Shown here: piece by piece, positions 1 through 8,928 of the stretch
Numbering within the stretch: the stretch's first letter is position 1
Layout of the letters: each line of letters begins with the position of its first letter
From: Thioclava marina
GTDB lineage: Bacteria; Pseudomonadota; Alphaproteobacteria; Rhodobacterales; Rhodobacteraceae
Length of the DNA: 64,000 bases
Direction: 5' to 3'
NCBI RefSeq assembly: GCF_002020135.1
Contig: NZ_MPZS01000001.1
Coordinates: 62,001-126,000, forward strand
Notes under the pieces: model-generated
Told to the model about the DNA's origin: nothing
Seen by the model: the letters and a program-made list of their open reading frames with translations, nothing else
Database searches by the model: none
Program-made: the position numbers and the translations under genes

Positions 1-1251
1 GTATTCCTCGGCCTTCTGCGCCATCAGGCCGATGTTCTGAACGGTGCCCGCGGTGGCGGGGTTCAGCTTGCCGTTGGCTTTGAAGAACTCGACCGCGGCG
101 TCATAGACCGGCGCATAGGAGTTGTCCGGGATCACGCAGACGCAGTCATGTTCCTTGCCATCGGGGCCCCAGCCCTTGCCGCCAGCGCGGATCAGCGCGG
201 GCATCGAGGCGTCGATGATGACGTCCGAGGGCACGTGCAGGTTGGTGATGCCCTTGTCGGAGTTCACCATATACATCGGCGGACGCTCGGCGGTGACGGC
301 CTCGATTGCGGCCATGATCTCAGGCTGATCCTTCACGCGGGCGAGCAGGTCGCCCAGACCCGAATTCGGGTTCACGCCGAGCGCCTTCATCTCGTCGCCG
401 TATTTCTCGAAGACCGGCTTGAGCCAGGCCTTGACCGCATGGCCGAAGATGATCGGATCCGAGACCTTCATCATCGTCGCTTTCATGTGCAGCGAGAACA
501 GGACGCCTTCGTCCTTGGTCTTCGCGATCTCGTCCTCGAGGAACGAATCCAGCGCGGATGCCGACATATAGGTCGCATCGACCACGGTGCCCGCCGGGTA
601 CTTCACGCCTTCCTTCAGAACGGTCTCGGTCTTGGCGTTTTCCAGGACGATCGTCGCGGTTGCTTCCTTGGGCAGGGTGGCCGAGACTTCATTCGAGAAG
701 AAATCGCCGCCCGACATTGCTGCGACGCGGGTCTTGCTGTCCCTGGTCCACTCACCCATGCGGTGCGGGTTGGCCTGGGCGAATTTCTTCACCGCGGTTG
801 CGGCGCGGCGATCCGAGTTGCCCTCGCGCAGGACCGGGTTCACGGCCGAGCCCTTGATCGAGTCGTATTTCGCGCGGACCGCTTTCTCGGCGTCGGTCTT
901 CGGCTCTTCGGGGTAGTCGGGCAGGGCGTAGCCTTGCGATTGCAGCTCCTTGATCGCGGCCACGAGCTGCGGCACCGAGGCAGAAATGTTCGGGAGCTTG
1001 ATCACATTGGCTTCGGGCGTCTTCACCAGTTCGCCCAGCTCGGCCAGATCGTCCGAGATGCGCTGCTCTTCGGTCAGCATTTCGGGGAAGGTGGCGAGGA
1101 TACGGCCCGCAAGCGAGATGTCCTTGGTGCCGACCGAAATCCCGGCGGCAGAGGCGAATTTGCGGATGATCGGCAGCAGCGAGGCGCTGGCGAGTTCGGG
1201 GGCCTCGTCGACCTTGGTGTAGATGATATCGGGGGTATTTTTATCGGCCAT
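1..1251 (-). CDS. icd: Monomeric NADP-dependent isocitrate dehydrogenase (5' part; gene runs off the window start)
   Basis: Reading from 1251 down to base 1 gives 417 uninterrupted codons without a stop, beginning [20 protein letters not shown] and containing the conserved stretches [13 protein letters not shown] and [11 protein letters not shown] of the monomeric (IDH2-type, about 740 residue) isocitrate dehydrogenases. These oxidatively decarboxylate isocitrate to 2-oxoglutarate with NADP+ in the TCA cycle. Only about the N-terminal 55 percent is present; the C-terminal part lies beyond base 1. An AG-rich ribosome site (GAGG, about 8 bases before the ATG) supports the start. The gene stands alone; its promoter must lie in 1252-1353, shared with the end of the next operon. 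I see no frameshift. Confidence 0.95.
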   Translation of the reverse strand, partial: MADKNTPDIIYTKVDEAPELASASLLPIIRKFASAAGISVGTKDISLAGRILATFPEMLTEEQRISDDLAELGELVKTPEANVIKLPNISASVPQLVAAIKELQSQGYALPDYPEEPKTDAEKAVRAKYDSIKGSAVNPVLREGNSDRRAATAVKKFAQANPHRMGEWTRDSKTRVAAMSGGDFFSNEVSATLPKEATATIVLENAKTETVLKEGVKYPAGTVVDATYMSASALDSFLEDEIAKTKDEGVLFSLHMKATMMKVSDPIIFGHAVKAWLKPVFEKYGDEMKALGVNPNSGLGDLLARVKDQPEIMAAIEAVTAERPPMYMVNSDKGITNLHVPSDVIIDASMPALIRAGGKGWGPDGKEHDCVCVIPDNSYAPVYDAAVEFFKANGKLNPATAGTVQNIGLMAQKAEEY

Positions 1252-1353
1252 TGCGGAGCCCTCTCGGTTGGAGTCTCGGTTTCGCTGCCTCATACCCGAT
1301 TCAGATCCGCTTGGCTAGACGGTATGCGATTGTATACGGGAAGGCTCTGCCAC

Positions 1354-1779
1354 TTATCGCCGAGGGGGGCGGATGCGGCACTGGTCGGGACCGCTCAGCC
1401 GAAGCGCGATCGCGATCAGGCTGACGAGACTCAGCGCAATCAGGGTCAACGGAATGTTGCGCGCGGCGATGTTGGTGCCGAGATGCGCGCAATCGGGAAT
1501 GAGCACCAGATAGATCACGAAAGGCGCAATGGCGAGGCTCAGCACCATCCACTCGACCCAGTTGAAATAGAGCCCGTTGCGAAACAGCCTCAGCATGGCC
1601 GGGGCGCTCAGGAGAAGCAGAAAGGCTGGGATCGTGTCGTCGTCGCTGCCCGAGGACAGCAATTCGCGACAAGCAATGCCATCCGACCCGATCAGCGGTG
1701 CGTCGAAGGAGTCAAAAAGAAGGCCGAGGAGCATGGCGCTCAGAAGTGAGAGGAAGAACAGGATGTTCCAGCCGCTCAT
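1354..1779 (-). CDS. Small multi-pass membrane protein of unknown function
   Basis: 141 residues beginning MSGWNILFFLSLLSAM. About four hydrophobic segments are visible (roughly residues 4-22, 48-62, 72-92 and 112-132) with an arginine-rich tail, so it is probably an inner-membrane protein. No family is recognised. The ATG overlaps the stop of the upstream HD-domain gene in an ATGA arrangement, so it is translationally coupled and is the last gene of a five-gene operon that starts with the alpha/beta hydrolase at 3734. The operon order suggests a link to the HD phosphohydrolase, but the sequence gives no biochemical clue. Confidence 0.7.
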   Translation of the reverse strand: MSGWNILFFLSLLSAMLLGLLFDSFDAPLIGSDGIACRELLSSGSDDDTIPAFLLLLSAPAMLRLFRNGLYFNWVEWMVLSLAIAPFVIYLVLIPDCAHLGTNIAARNIPLTLIALSLVSLIAIALRLSGPDQCRIRPPRR

Positions 1780-2363
1780 CGCGCCGTGAACCATCCTTCG
1801 ACCCTGGCCCGGACCCATTCCCAGACCGCAGGCGCGCCGCGTGAGATCTTGGTGCCGATCCGGTCTTCGAGTTGGGAGAAGCTGACGTCATACTCGATCC
1901 ACGATCCGCCGCCCGACTGGTGGTTGAGCAGCACCGGCTGCACCCGGTCGAGCGATTTGGCGAAGATGGCATCGGGGCTCTCGTTCGCCTCGAATTCGTG
2001 CCAAAGCGCGAGCAGCTCCGCCCCCTGATCCTCGGGCAGCAACCCGAAGATGCGCGCGGCGGCCTCGGCCTCGGCCTTCTGGATGTCCTCGGAGCCATGC
2101 GCCGTGCCGCCCTGAGAATGGATCGGCACATCGCCCACGTCGATCTCGACGAGATCATGCAGCAGCAGCATCCGGATCACCCGGTCGATCGACACGCCCT
2201 CGGGCGCCTGATCGGAGAGCGTCAGCGCATAAAGAGCAAGCGACCAGCTATGCTCGCCCGAATTCTCGGGGCGCGAGGCATCATGGATCGGCGTCGCCCG
2301 CGTGACCGATTTCAGTTTCTCGGCTTCGGCGAGAAACGCGAATTGGCGATCGAGCCGGTTCAT
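1776..2363 (-). CDS. HD-domain phosphohydrolase (YfbR/HDDC2-like 5'-nucleotidase family)
   Basis: 195 residues. The metal-binding H...HD...D pattern of HD phosphohydrolases is visible: H38 in GEHSWSLALYA, H69-D70 in MLLLHDLVEIDVGD, and an acidic residue further on in the helical bundle. The size and the opening LAEAEKLKSVTRATP resemble the HDDC2/YfbR group, whose characterised members dephosphorylate (deoxy)nucleoside monophosphates; the substrate here is an inference. The ATG overlaps the stop of the upstream membrane gene (ATGA), and its own stop overlaps the next gene the same way. In-frame start codons further upstream would run into the preceding gene, so 2363 is preferred. Confidence 0.85.
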   Translation of the reverse strand: MNRLDRQFAFLAEAEKLKSVTRATPIHDASRPENSGEHSWSLALYALTLSDQAPEGVSIDRVIRMLLLHDLVEIDVGDVPIHSQGGTAHGSEDIQKAEAEAAARIFGLLPEDQGAELLALWHEFEANESPDAIFAKSLDRVQPVLLNHQSGGGSWIEYDVSFSQLEDRIGTKISRGAPAVWEWVRARVEGWFTAR

Positions 2364-2797
2364 CCACGCCTCCACAGTCGCGGCAGCAAAAGCAGGAAGG
2401 CCACGAAAAGGAACAGCCCGCTGATACGCCAGATCATCGCGCGATCCGAAAAGGTCGCGCAATCGATGCGCGGCACGGCGAAGGCGTAGAAGAACAGGGT
2501 GCCGAGCATCGACAGCAGCACCGTGCCAAGCCCCACCACTGGCGGGATCGCGCGGTCCGCGGCCGAAAGCAGCAAGAGTGTCCAGCCGATCCAGAGCGGC
2601 AGCACCGATATCATCAGGTGAAGCGGGCTTCGGACGAGCCCGGCAAAGCCGCGCAGCATCGCCTCGCCGCGCGTCGCATCCCCGGTCCAGTCGCCCTCGC
2701 AGATCATGTGGGTGGCGTGGAAGGCGGTGGCGATAACGAGCGACAGGCCGAGCGCGAGCGCCGCGGCGTAGAAGATCGTTGTCGCGGACTGGTTCAC
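2360..2797 (-). CDS. Four-helix membrane protein of unknown function (GTG start)
   Basis: 145 residues from a GTG start (reads VNQSATTIFYAAALALGLSL). Four hydrophobic segments are visible (about 6-26, 55-76, 83-104 and 120-138), separated by short loops, one with a cysteine in HMICEGDW. No family recognised. The GTG overlaps the TGA of the upstream 87-residue gene and the stop overlaps the ATG of the HD gene, so it sits inside a tightly coupled operon. Extending the frame upstream gives an arginine-rich stretch that is antiparallel to the upstream gene's codons and is unlikely to be translated. Confidence 0.65.
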   Translation of the reverse strand: MNQSATTIFYAAALALGLSLVIATAFHATHMICEGDWTGDATRGEAMLRGFAGLVRSPLHLMISVLPLWIGWTLLLLSAADRAIPPVVGLGTVLLSMLGTLFFYAFAVPRIDCATFSDRAMIWRISGLFLFVAFLLLLPRLWRRG

Positions 2798-3057
2798 GCC
2801 TCGTCCCCGGAAGCGTCGGATTGCGCGGCTTTGCGCGCCTTGGCGTCGAGCTCGCGCAGGCGTTTCTCGAAGAAATCGCGCCCGCGCTGCTCGGCCATAT
2901 GCAACCGGCAAGCCGTCATGAAGGCTTCTTGCAGCGAGGGCGAGGACGTGCCGATGTAATTGCCGACCTCCATGAAGAGGCGATCGTCGCCGTATTTGCG
3001 CATCGCCTCCATGGTCTCGGCGGCGAGCTTTTCAGCAAGCTCGTCGATCAGCGCCAT
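2794..3057 (-). CDS. Conserved small hypothetical protein, 87 residues
   Basis: Starts MALIDELAEKLAAETMEAMR and is largely helical and charged; it contains GDDRLFMEVGNYIGTSSPSLQEAF, an invariant-looking core, and a basic C-terminal helix rich in Arg and Lys. There is no membrane segment and no cysteine-pair or nucleotide motif. It resembles small uncharacterised Rhodobacteraceae proteins, but I cannot assign a function. The ATG shares one base with the stop of the upstream hydrolase (TGATG), so the two are coupled. Confidence 0.7.
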   Translation of the reverse strand: MALIDELAEKLAAETMEAMRKYGDDRLFMEVGNYIGTSSPSLQEAFMTACRLHMAEQRGRDFFEKRLRELDAKARKAAQSDASGDEA

Positions 3058-3734
3058 CAGCGCGTGCCCTCCGTCAGGCGGCGACGCACATAGGTCTGCA
3101 CCGCCTCGATCATCGGCTTCATATGGGCTTCTTCGTTCTTGAAGAAGTGATCCGCGCCCTCGACCTCCTCATGGGTGATCGTGATGCCCTTTTGCTCCTG
3201 GAGCTTGGCGACCAGCTGGTCGGTCTCCTTGGGTTGGGCGATGCGGTCGTTGGTGCCGTTGATGATCAGGCCCGAGCTGGGGCAGGGCGCAAGGAAGGAA
3301 TAGTCGTAATTGCCGGGGCCCGGCGACGAGGGGCCCGGAGGTGCGACCGAAACGAAGCCGGTGATCTCGGGGCGACGCATCAGCAGCTGCATCCCGATCC
3401 AGGCGCCGAAGCTGTGACCCGCAACCCAGCAATGCTTGGAATTGGGATTCATCGCCTGAAGATAATCGAGTGCCGAGGCTGCATCCGATAGCTCGCCGAT
3501 GCCCTGGTCGTATTCGCCCTGACTGCGGCCCACGCCCCGGAAGTTGAAGCGAAGCACCGTGAAGCCCATCTTGAAGAAGGCGTAATGCAGGTTGTAGACG
3601 ACGCGATTGTTCATCGTGCCGCCGAATTGCGGATCGGGATGCAGGATGATCGCAATCGGGGCGTCGGGGGCGGGTTGCGGATGATAGCGCCCCTCGAGGC
3701 GACCTTCGGGACCGGGGAAAATGACTTCGGGCAT
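3057..3734 (-). CDS. Alpha/beta hydrolase, cytoplasmic
   Basis: 225 residues with the full alpha/beta hydrolase signature: oxyanion strand LHPDPQFGG (about 31-39), nucleophile elbow GHSFGAW with S108, acid D163 in INGTNDRI and H196 in EGADHFF. There is no signal peptide, so it acts in the cytosol. Proteins of this length with LHPDPQFGGTMNN are a widespread proteobacterial group of unknown substrate. It is the first gene of a five-gene minus-strand operon (3734 to 1354) with one- and four-base overlaps, and is divergent from the iscR-suf operon, so 3735-3965 holds both promoters. Confidence 0.88.
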   Translation of the reverse strand: MPEVIFPGPEGRLEGRYHPQPAPDAPIAIILHPDPQFGGTMNNRVVYNLHYAFFKMGFTVLRFNFRGVGRSQGEYDQGIGELSDAASALDYLQAMNPNSKHCWVAGHSFGAWIGMQLLMRRPEITGFVSVAPPGPSSPGPGNYDYSFLAPCPSSGLIINGTNDRIAQPKETDQLVAKLQEQKGITITHEEVEGADHFFKNEEAHMKPMIEAVQTYVRRRLTEGTR

Positions 3735-3928
3735 TGTCTCTCGTTTGCTCTTGCCAGCTTGGCTCCGGCGCGCGTGCTGCGACCTCGCGTTTCTTGACGG
3801 GTCGGCACGGCTGGCCTAGGAGGAAGCCACCCCCGGCGCCATGCCGGGAGATCGGGTATTGGTGGAGGTAATCGGCCCTCGCGCTTGCGTCAATGCTTTC
3901 AGCGGTTTTTGCGTGCGTTGCGGGTCGA

Positions 3929-3944
3929 TTTAAGTCAGCTTGAA
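3929..3944. promoter_or_regulatory. Candidate operator in front of iscR
   Basis: A near-perfect dyad TTTAAGTCAGCTTGAA (TTYAAG-N4-CTTRAA) lies 22-37 bases before the iscR ATG, in an otherwise GC-rich intergenic region. Position and symmetry fit an autoregulatory or iron-responsive site. No protein can be assigned from sequence alone. Confidence 0.4.
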
Positions 3945-3965
3945 GGTTCCGGGCGGGAGGGTCGC

Positions 3966-4424
3966 ATGAAACTGTCGACGAAAGGGCGTTACGCGATGGT
4001 CGCGCTGGTGGATCTGGCGCTGGCGGGCGAAGGCAGCCGAACCTCTCTCGCGGCCTTGTCCGAGCGTCAGGATATTTCTCTGCCCTATCTCGAACAGCTT
4101 TTCGTGCGGCTGCGCCGCGCGGGCCTGGTGAATTCGGTGCGCGGCCCGGGCGGCGGCTATCGTCTTGCGCGTTGCCCCTCCGAAATCCGCATCTCGGAGA
4201 TTTTCGAGGCCGTGGACGAAACCGTCTCGGCGATGCATGTAGGCGCGGGCGCCTCGGGCGCGATCTCGGGCTCGCGCGCGCAATCCATGGCGAACCGGCT
4301 CTGGGAGAGCCTGTCGGCACAGGTTTTCGTCTTCCTGCATCAAACGACGCTCGAAGACGTGGTGAAGAACCGGCTCAAGCCATGCCCGGCCGTGCCGAGC
4401 CTGTTCTCGGTGGTCGACGAGTAA
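3966..4424 (+). CDS. iscR: Rrf2-family regulator IscR (alphaproteobacterial type)
   Basis: 152 residues starting MKLSTKGRYAMVALVDLAL after a strong GGGAGG ribosome site. The N-terminal winged helix is typical: SLPYLEQLFVRLRRAGLV recognition region and wing RGPGGGYRLAR. It heads the suf operon and by family controls iron-sulfur biogenesis in response to iron or cluster status. The usual three clustered cysteine ligands (about residues 92-104 in enterobacterial IscR) are absent; the only cysteines are C70 and one near residue 142. Rhodobacter IscR is known to have an unusual ligand set with few cysteines, so this may still bind a cluster. Confidence 0.92.
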   Translation: MKLSTKGRYAMVALVDLALAGEGSRTSLAALSERQDISLPYLEQLFVRLRRAGLVNSVRGPGGGYRLARCPSEIRISEIFEAVDETVSAMHVGAGASGAISGSRAQSMANRLWESLSAQVFVFLHQTTLEDVVKNRLKPCPAVPSLFSVVDE

Positions 4425-4466
4425 CCTCGAGCGGTGGTCGGCAAGGCGGGCCATGGACGCGCTGCG

Positions 4467-4528
4467 GGGGATATTTGAAGCAGTTGGAAAGTGAGAGTTT
4501 GCCTCTTCCAACTGCTTCAAATATCCCC
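4467..4528. repeat. 23-bp perfect inverted repeat between iscR and the desulfurase gene
   Basis: Arms 4467-4489 (GGGGATATTTGAAGCAG...) and 4506-4528 are perfectly complementary over 23 bp with a 16-base loop. There is no T-run, so it is not a classic terminator, but the transcript would fold into a very stable hairpin 40-100 bases before the cysteine desulfurase start. It shares the GGGGATATTT/AAATATCCCC core with intergenic palindromes typical of this bacterial family and with the larger elements at 16287 and 24041. Confidence 0.85.
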
Positions 4529-4567
4529 GCCGGAGGCATCCGACCTCTCAACCACGCGGAGCGCATG

Positions 4568-5611
4568 ATGGAGCGTACCTATCTCGACTGGAATGCAACG
4601 ACCCCTTTGCGGGTCGAGGCCCGCGAGGCGATGATCGCGGCGATGGATGTGGTGGGGAATCCGTCCTCGGTGCATTCGGAAGGGCGCGCGGCGAAGGCCC
4701 TGATGGAGCGGGCCCGCGCGCAGGTGGCAGCGGCTCTCGGGGCCGAGGGGCAGGACATCATCTTCACCTCGGGAGCGACGGAGGCGGCGGCTTTGGCATT
4801 GGCCGGACAGGGGATGCATTGCGCCGGTGTCGAGCACGATGCGGTCCGAAGCTGGTGTGAACAGGATCTTGGCGTTGATCGGACGGGTCGGATCGAGGTT
4901 TCCGATCCCGCGCATTCTGCCGTCCAGCTTGCCAATTCCGAGACCGGGGTGGTGCAGGAGCTGCCGGAGGGGCTTTACCTGAGTGATCTCACGCAGGGTT
5001 TCGGCAAGATTCCCTTCGCCTTCAACTGGCTTGGCGTGACCTGCGGGATCGTCTCGGCGCATAAACTCGGTGGACCCAAGGGCATTGGTGCGCTGGTGGT
5101 AAAGCGCGGCACGGATATCGCCGCACAGCTCAAGGGCGGCGGTCAGGAGATGGGCCGGCGTGCGGGCACCGAGAACCTGACCGGGATCGCGGGGTTCGGG
5201 GCCGCCGCCGAGGCAGCCTCGCACGATCTTGAGAGCGGAATTTGGGCGCGCGTGGAAATAGTTAGAAACATTCTAGAGAGTGCCATTGCGGATCGCGCAA
5301 AAGAAACTATTTTTGTCGGGAATGAATCACGCAGGCTCCCGAACACCACCTGCTTCATCACGCCCGGATGGAAGGGCGAGACGCAGGTGATGCAGATGGA
5401 TCTGGGTGGTTTTGCCGTTTCGGCCGGCTCGGCCTGTTCGTCGGGCAAGGTGAAAAGCTCTGCCGCTCTGGTGGCGATGGGTTTTTCCGAAGAGGAAGCC
5501 GGCTGTGCGCTGCGGGTCTCGATCGGCCCGGACACGCGTGAGGAAGATGTGATGCGTTTCGCCGAACACTGGCTGAAATGCGAAGGGAAACACCGCGCGC
5601 GGCGCGGGTGA
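4568..5611 (+). CDS. Cysteine desulfurase, IscS/NifS type (group I)
   Basis: 347 residues, PLP-dependent, removing sulfur from cysteine for Fe-S assembly. PLP lysine K166 in [14 protein letters not shown]; catalytic C290 in the mobile loop [14 protein letters not shown], the group I loop form; H90 in GVEHDAV stacks on PLP. Two in-frame ATGs (4565 and 4568) exist; GGAG at 4558-4561 is better spaced for 4568. It is shorter than E. coli IscS (about 404) and lacks the C-terminal IscU-binding tail. Second gene of the suf operon, which also encodes SufS at 11301. Codons about 5255-5335 are AT-rich and include ATA, AGA and CTA, unlike the rest. Confidence 0.92.
   Translation: MERTYLDWNATTPLRVEAREAMIAAMDVVGNPSSVHSEGRAAKALMERARAQVAAALGAEGQDIIFTSGATEAAALALAGQGMHCAGVEHDAVRSWCEQDLGVDRTGRIEVSDPAHSAVQLANSETGVVQELPEGLYLSDLTQGFGKIPFAFNWLGVTCGIVSAHKLGGPKGIGALVVKRGTDIAAQLKGGGQEMGRRAGTENLTGIAGFGAAAEAASHDLESGIWARVEIVRNILESAIADRAKETIFVGNESRRLPNTTCFITPGWKGETQVMQMDLGGFAVSAGSACSSGKVKSSAALVAMGFSEEEAGCALRVSIGPDTREEDVMRFAEHWLKCEGKHRARRG
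5286..5313 (+). promoter_or_regulatory. Possible internal promoter inside the desulfurase gene
   Basis: TTGCGG (5286-5291), 16-base spacer, TATTTT (5308-5313), inside an AT-rich rare-codon patch of an otherwise GC-rich gene and about 320 bases upstream of sufB. It could give iscR-independent expression of sufB and the genes after it. Weak evidence from consensus match only. Confidence 0.3.
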
Positions 5612-5630
5612 GCGACAGGAGAGGCCGGAT

Positions 5631-7151
<1,521 letters not shown>

Positions 7152-7174
7152 TTTGCACACGTGTAAATTGCAAA
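7152..7174. promoter_or_regulatory. AT-rich nested dyad directly after the sufB stop
   Basis: TTTGCACACGTGTAAA (7152-7167) contains the perfect palindrome ACACGTGT, and an outer TTTGCA...TGCAAA pair spans 7152-7174. It begins at the base after the sufB TGA, in the 102-base gap before the next gene, and could be an operator or processing site. Nothing identifies a binding protein. Confidence 0.3.
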
Positions 7175-7253
7175 ATCGCCCCGGATGTGCCCCATTTCAG
7201 GCACATTCCTTCAGCATGTCTTAACCCGCCAGGAAGATGGATCGAGGTGGGCC

Positions 7254-7784
7254 ATGACGATATCCAGCACGAGCTTCAACGATCGGTTGACGCGGATCGA
7301 GAAGATTTCGGCCAAGAACAAGGGTCGGGTCGTGCTGCATGTCGGGGATCGCGAAATGAACGTGCGCGCGGATTCCGCGATGCTGCGCGGTGCGATCGCC
7401 GAGCCCAGGACGAAGCGACGTTTGCTTGCCTTCATTCCGGCATTGGGAACGGGCGTCGCGGGATTCGTTCTGGCATCCGTCCTGCGCGAGCATTTCATGA
7501 CGCCTCAGATCGCGGAAGCGATCGGAACCCATGCCGATCTCGCGCTCTTCGGGGCGGCGCTTCTCGTGGCCTTCGTGATCGGACTGTTCTTCAAGCTCCT
7601 GTCGACGAAACTCGTCATGCTACAGGCGCTCGGCGTCGTCATCGCGATGGCGGGGCTGCACAATCTGGCCTTCTGGCAGCCCGCGCTGGCGTCTTCGGTC
7701 TTTTCCGAGGCCTGGGTGCAGCAGAAGGTGGCAGAGACCGAGCCGCGCACGCTGACCTATGCCGGGGCCGTGATCCACTTCTGA
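7254..7784 (+). CDS. Membrane protein of the suf operon, unknown function
   Basis: 176 residues. A hydrophilic N-terminus (about 1-60, including [16 protein letters not shown]) is followed by hydrophobic segments near 62-80, 100-118 and 124-142. It resembles the hypothetical protein commonly found between sufB and sufC in Rhodobacteraceae. Start chosen at the ATG after GAGGTGG; earlier in-frame codons lie in an AT-rich stretch without a ribosome site. No catalytic motif seen. Confidence 0.75.
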   Translation: MTISSTSFNDRLTRIEKISAKNKGRVVLHVGDREMNVRADSAMLRGAIAEPRTKRRLLAFIPALGTGVAGFVLASVLREHFMTPQIAEAIGTHADLALFGAALLVAFVIGLFFKLLSTKLVMLQALGVVIAMAGLHNLAFWQPALASSVFSEAWVQQKVAETEPRTLTYAGAVIHF

Positions 7785-7830
7785 CCTGCGGCGGCGCGGC
7801 CCCGCGGGGTCGCTCCATCGGAGGTCACGC

Positions 7831-8145
7831 ATGATCGTCACCACCACCCCCACCATCGAAGGGCGCCCGATCGCGGCCTATCACGGCATTGTCGTGGGCG
7901 AAGCGATCATGGGCGCCAATGTCGTGCGCGACATCTTCGCCTCGGTCACCGATATCATCGGCGGCCGGTCGGGGGCTTACGAATCCAAATTGCAAGACGC
8001 GCGCTCCACGGCGCTGCGTGAACTCGAAGATCGCGCCCGCGAACTGGGCGCGAATGCCGTTGTCGGCGTCGATCTCGATTACGAGGTCGTCGGCCAATCC
8101 ATGCTGATGGTGTCGGCCTCCGGCACCGCTGTTACCGTATCCTGA
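7831..8145 (+). CDS. YbjQ/UPF0145 family protein
   Basis: 104 residues with the family core [33 protein letters not shown] and [19 protein letters not shown]. Members form pentameric rings and have been described as heavy-metal-binding by domain name, but no activity is established. GGAGG precedes the ATG with 6-base spacing. It lies between the suf membrane protein and sufC, so it is co-transcribed with cluster assembly genes; a metal-related role is only an inference. Confidence 0.88.
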   Translation: MIVTTTPTIEGRPIAAYHGIVVGEAIMGANVVRDIFASVTDIIGGRSGAYESKLQDARSTALRELEDRARELGANAVVGVDLDYEVVGQSMLMVSASGTAVTVS

Positions 8146-8154
8146 GGAAGAACC

Positions 8155-8928
8155 ATGCTTGAGATCAAGAACCTGCACGTCAAACTGGAAGAAGAGGACA
8201 AGCAGATCCTCAAGGGCGTCAACCTGACCGTCGAGGCCGGAAAGGTCCACGCGATCATGGGGCCGAACGGCTCGGGGAAATCGACGCTGAGCTACGTTCT
8301 CTCGGGTCGCGACGGCTACGAGGTGACCGAGGGCGAGGCGGAACTCGACGGGATGGACCTGCTCGAGGCCGAGCCTGAAGAGCGCGCGGCGGCGGGCCTC
8401 TTCCTGGCGTTCCAATACCCGGTCGAGATCCCCGGTGTCGGCAACATGACCTTCCTGCGCACCGCGCTCAACGCGCAGCGCAAGGCACGCGGCGAAGAAG
8501 AAATCTCCGCCGGTGACTTCCTCAAGCTCGTTCGCGAAAAGGCGAAATCGCTGAAGATCGACGCCGACATGCTCAAGCGCGCGGTCAATGTCGGATTCTC
8601 GGGCGGCGAGAAAAAGCGCAACGAAATCCTTCAGATGGCGCTTCTGGAGCCGAAGATGTGCATCCTCGACGAGACCGACTCTGGCCTCGACGTCGACGCG
8701 ATGCGTCTGGTCGCCGAAGGGGTGAATGCGCTGCGCGACGAGAAGCGCTCCTTCCTCGTGATCACCCACTACCAGCGCCTGCTCGACCACATCAAACCCG
8801 ATGTCGTGCACATCATGGCCGATGGCCGCATCATCGAGACCGGCGGGCCGGAACTGGCGCTTGAGGTCGAGAAGAACGGCTATGCCGAGCTGCTGGCCAA
8901 GCACGGGATCTCGGAGGTGATGGCGTAA
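8155..8928 (+). CDS. sufC: Fe-S assembly ATPase SufC
   Basis: 257 residues, ABC-type ATPase. Walker A GPNGSGKST (about 36-44), Q-loop LAFQYPVEIPGV, signature FSGGEKKRNEILQMALL, Walker B MCILDETDSGLD and H-loop VITHYQR. SufC drives conformational changes in the SufBC2D scaffold in the cytosol. Its stop overlaps the sufD start (TAATG), as expected for stoichiometric expression of the two. Confidence 0.97.
   Translation: MLEIKNLHVKLEEEDKQILKGVNLTVEAGKVHAIMGPNGSGKSTLSYVLSGRDGYEVTEGEAELDGMDLLEAEPEERAAAGLFLAFQYPVEIPGVGNMTFLRTALNAQRKARGEEEISAGDFLKLVREKAKSLKIDADMLKRAVNVGFSGGEKKRNEILQMALLEPKMCILDETDSGLDVDAMRLVAEGVNALRDEKRSFLVITHYQRLLDHIKPDVVHIMADGRIIETGGPELALEVEKNGYAELLAKHGISEVMA

Noticed and set aside
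148-1749. Open frame of 533 codons antisense to isocitrate dehydrogenase
   Set aside because: It runs through the intergenic gap and the neighbouring gene, and its translation has no domain; the minus-strand frame encodes monomeric IDH.
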